From assembly GCA_030141605.1 (NCBI GenBank), contig JAQGDQ010000181.1:337124-401123 (forward strand): a stretch of DNA of 64,000 bases. Reading direction: 5' to 3'. The DNA is from Tubiluchus corallicola (lineage: Eukaryota; Priapulida; Priapulimorpha; Priapulimorphida; Tubiluchidae). A program made the position numbers and the translations under genes. Under the pieces are notes generated by a model that was given only the letters and a program-made list of their open reading frames with translations, did not search any database and was not told the origin of the DNA. This document shows, piece after piece, positions 63,966 through 64,000 of this stretch (position 1 is its first letter; each line of letters opens with the position of its first letter).

Positions 63966-64000
63966 TTTGCTCTAACTTTTTAAGCCTGAATTTTTTCTCA

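Overview
The window is AT-rich nuclear DNA from an animal, most likely a marine invertebrate. Multi-exon genes with GT-AG (and two GC-AG) introns, kilobase-sized introns, DNA-transposon MITEs and long microsatellites rule out a prokaryote or a compact protist. The protein families (a TRAFD1/XAF1-type zinc-finger protein, a POPX-type PPM phosphatase, and an ataxin-2-like N-terminus) point to Metazoa. The phylum cannot be fixed from the sequence. I assembled gene models by hand by matching exon phases across splice sites.

Layout. (1) About 283-10,526, minus strand: a complete eight-exon TRAFD1-like gene (about 517 aa), with GC donors at introns 1 and 3. (2) 12,000-27,393, plus strand: a complete seven-exon PPM1E/PPM1F-like Ser/Thr phosphatase (about 402 aa), head-to-head with gene 1. 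(3) 27.4-33.0 kb: a convergent intergenic region with two hAT-type MITEs. (4) 33,054-53,864, minus strand: an eleven-exon gene for a very large nuclear-type protein (about 2,698 aa if a transposon is removed) that I could not assign to a family. It has a helical N-terminus, a long acidic region, a Ser/Thr-rich disordered region and an array of 41-aa basic repeats. (5) 54,434 to beyond the right edge, plus strand: the first three exons of a probable ataxin-2 gene, head-to-head with gene 4 across about 570 bp.

The main observation is at 39,043-42,446. A 3.4-kb palindromic element (about 490-500-bp inverted arms around a 1.2-kb AGAGACAC-type microsatellite) sits at a duplicated TTAA exactly inside the giant coding exon of gene 4. 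Removing it with one TTAA restores one uninterrupted frame of more than 2,200 codons. Its arm also supplies a consensus donor that would join in frame to an AG just downstream, so the element may be acting as a new intron. Otherwise it is a recent, disrupting insertion.

Other accessory sequence: pogo/Tigger-like copies (3,958-4,466; transposase remnant near 45.0 kb), a tRNA-derived SINE-like piece (11.1 kb), an inverted-repeat element with a possible LINE relic (16.6-18.0 kb), several paired dispersed repeats and a terminal TC microsatellite. Coordinates of exons are exact readings of splice junctions, but no transcript evidence was available.
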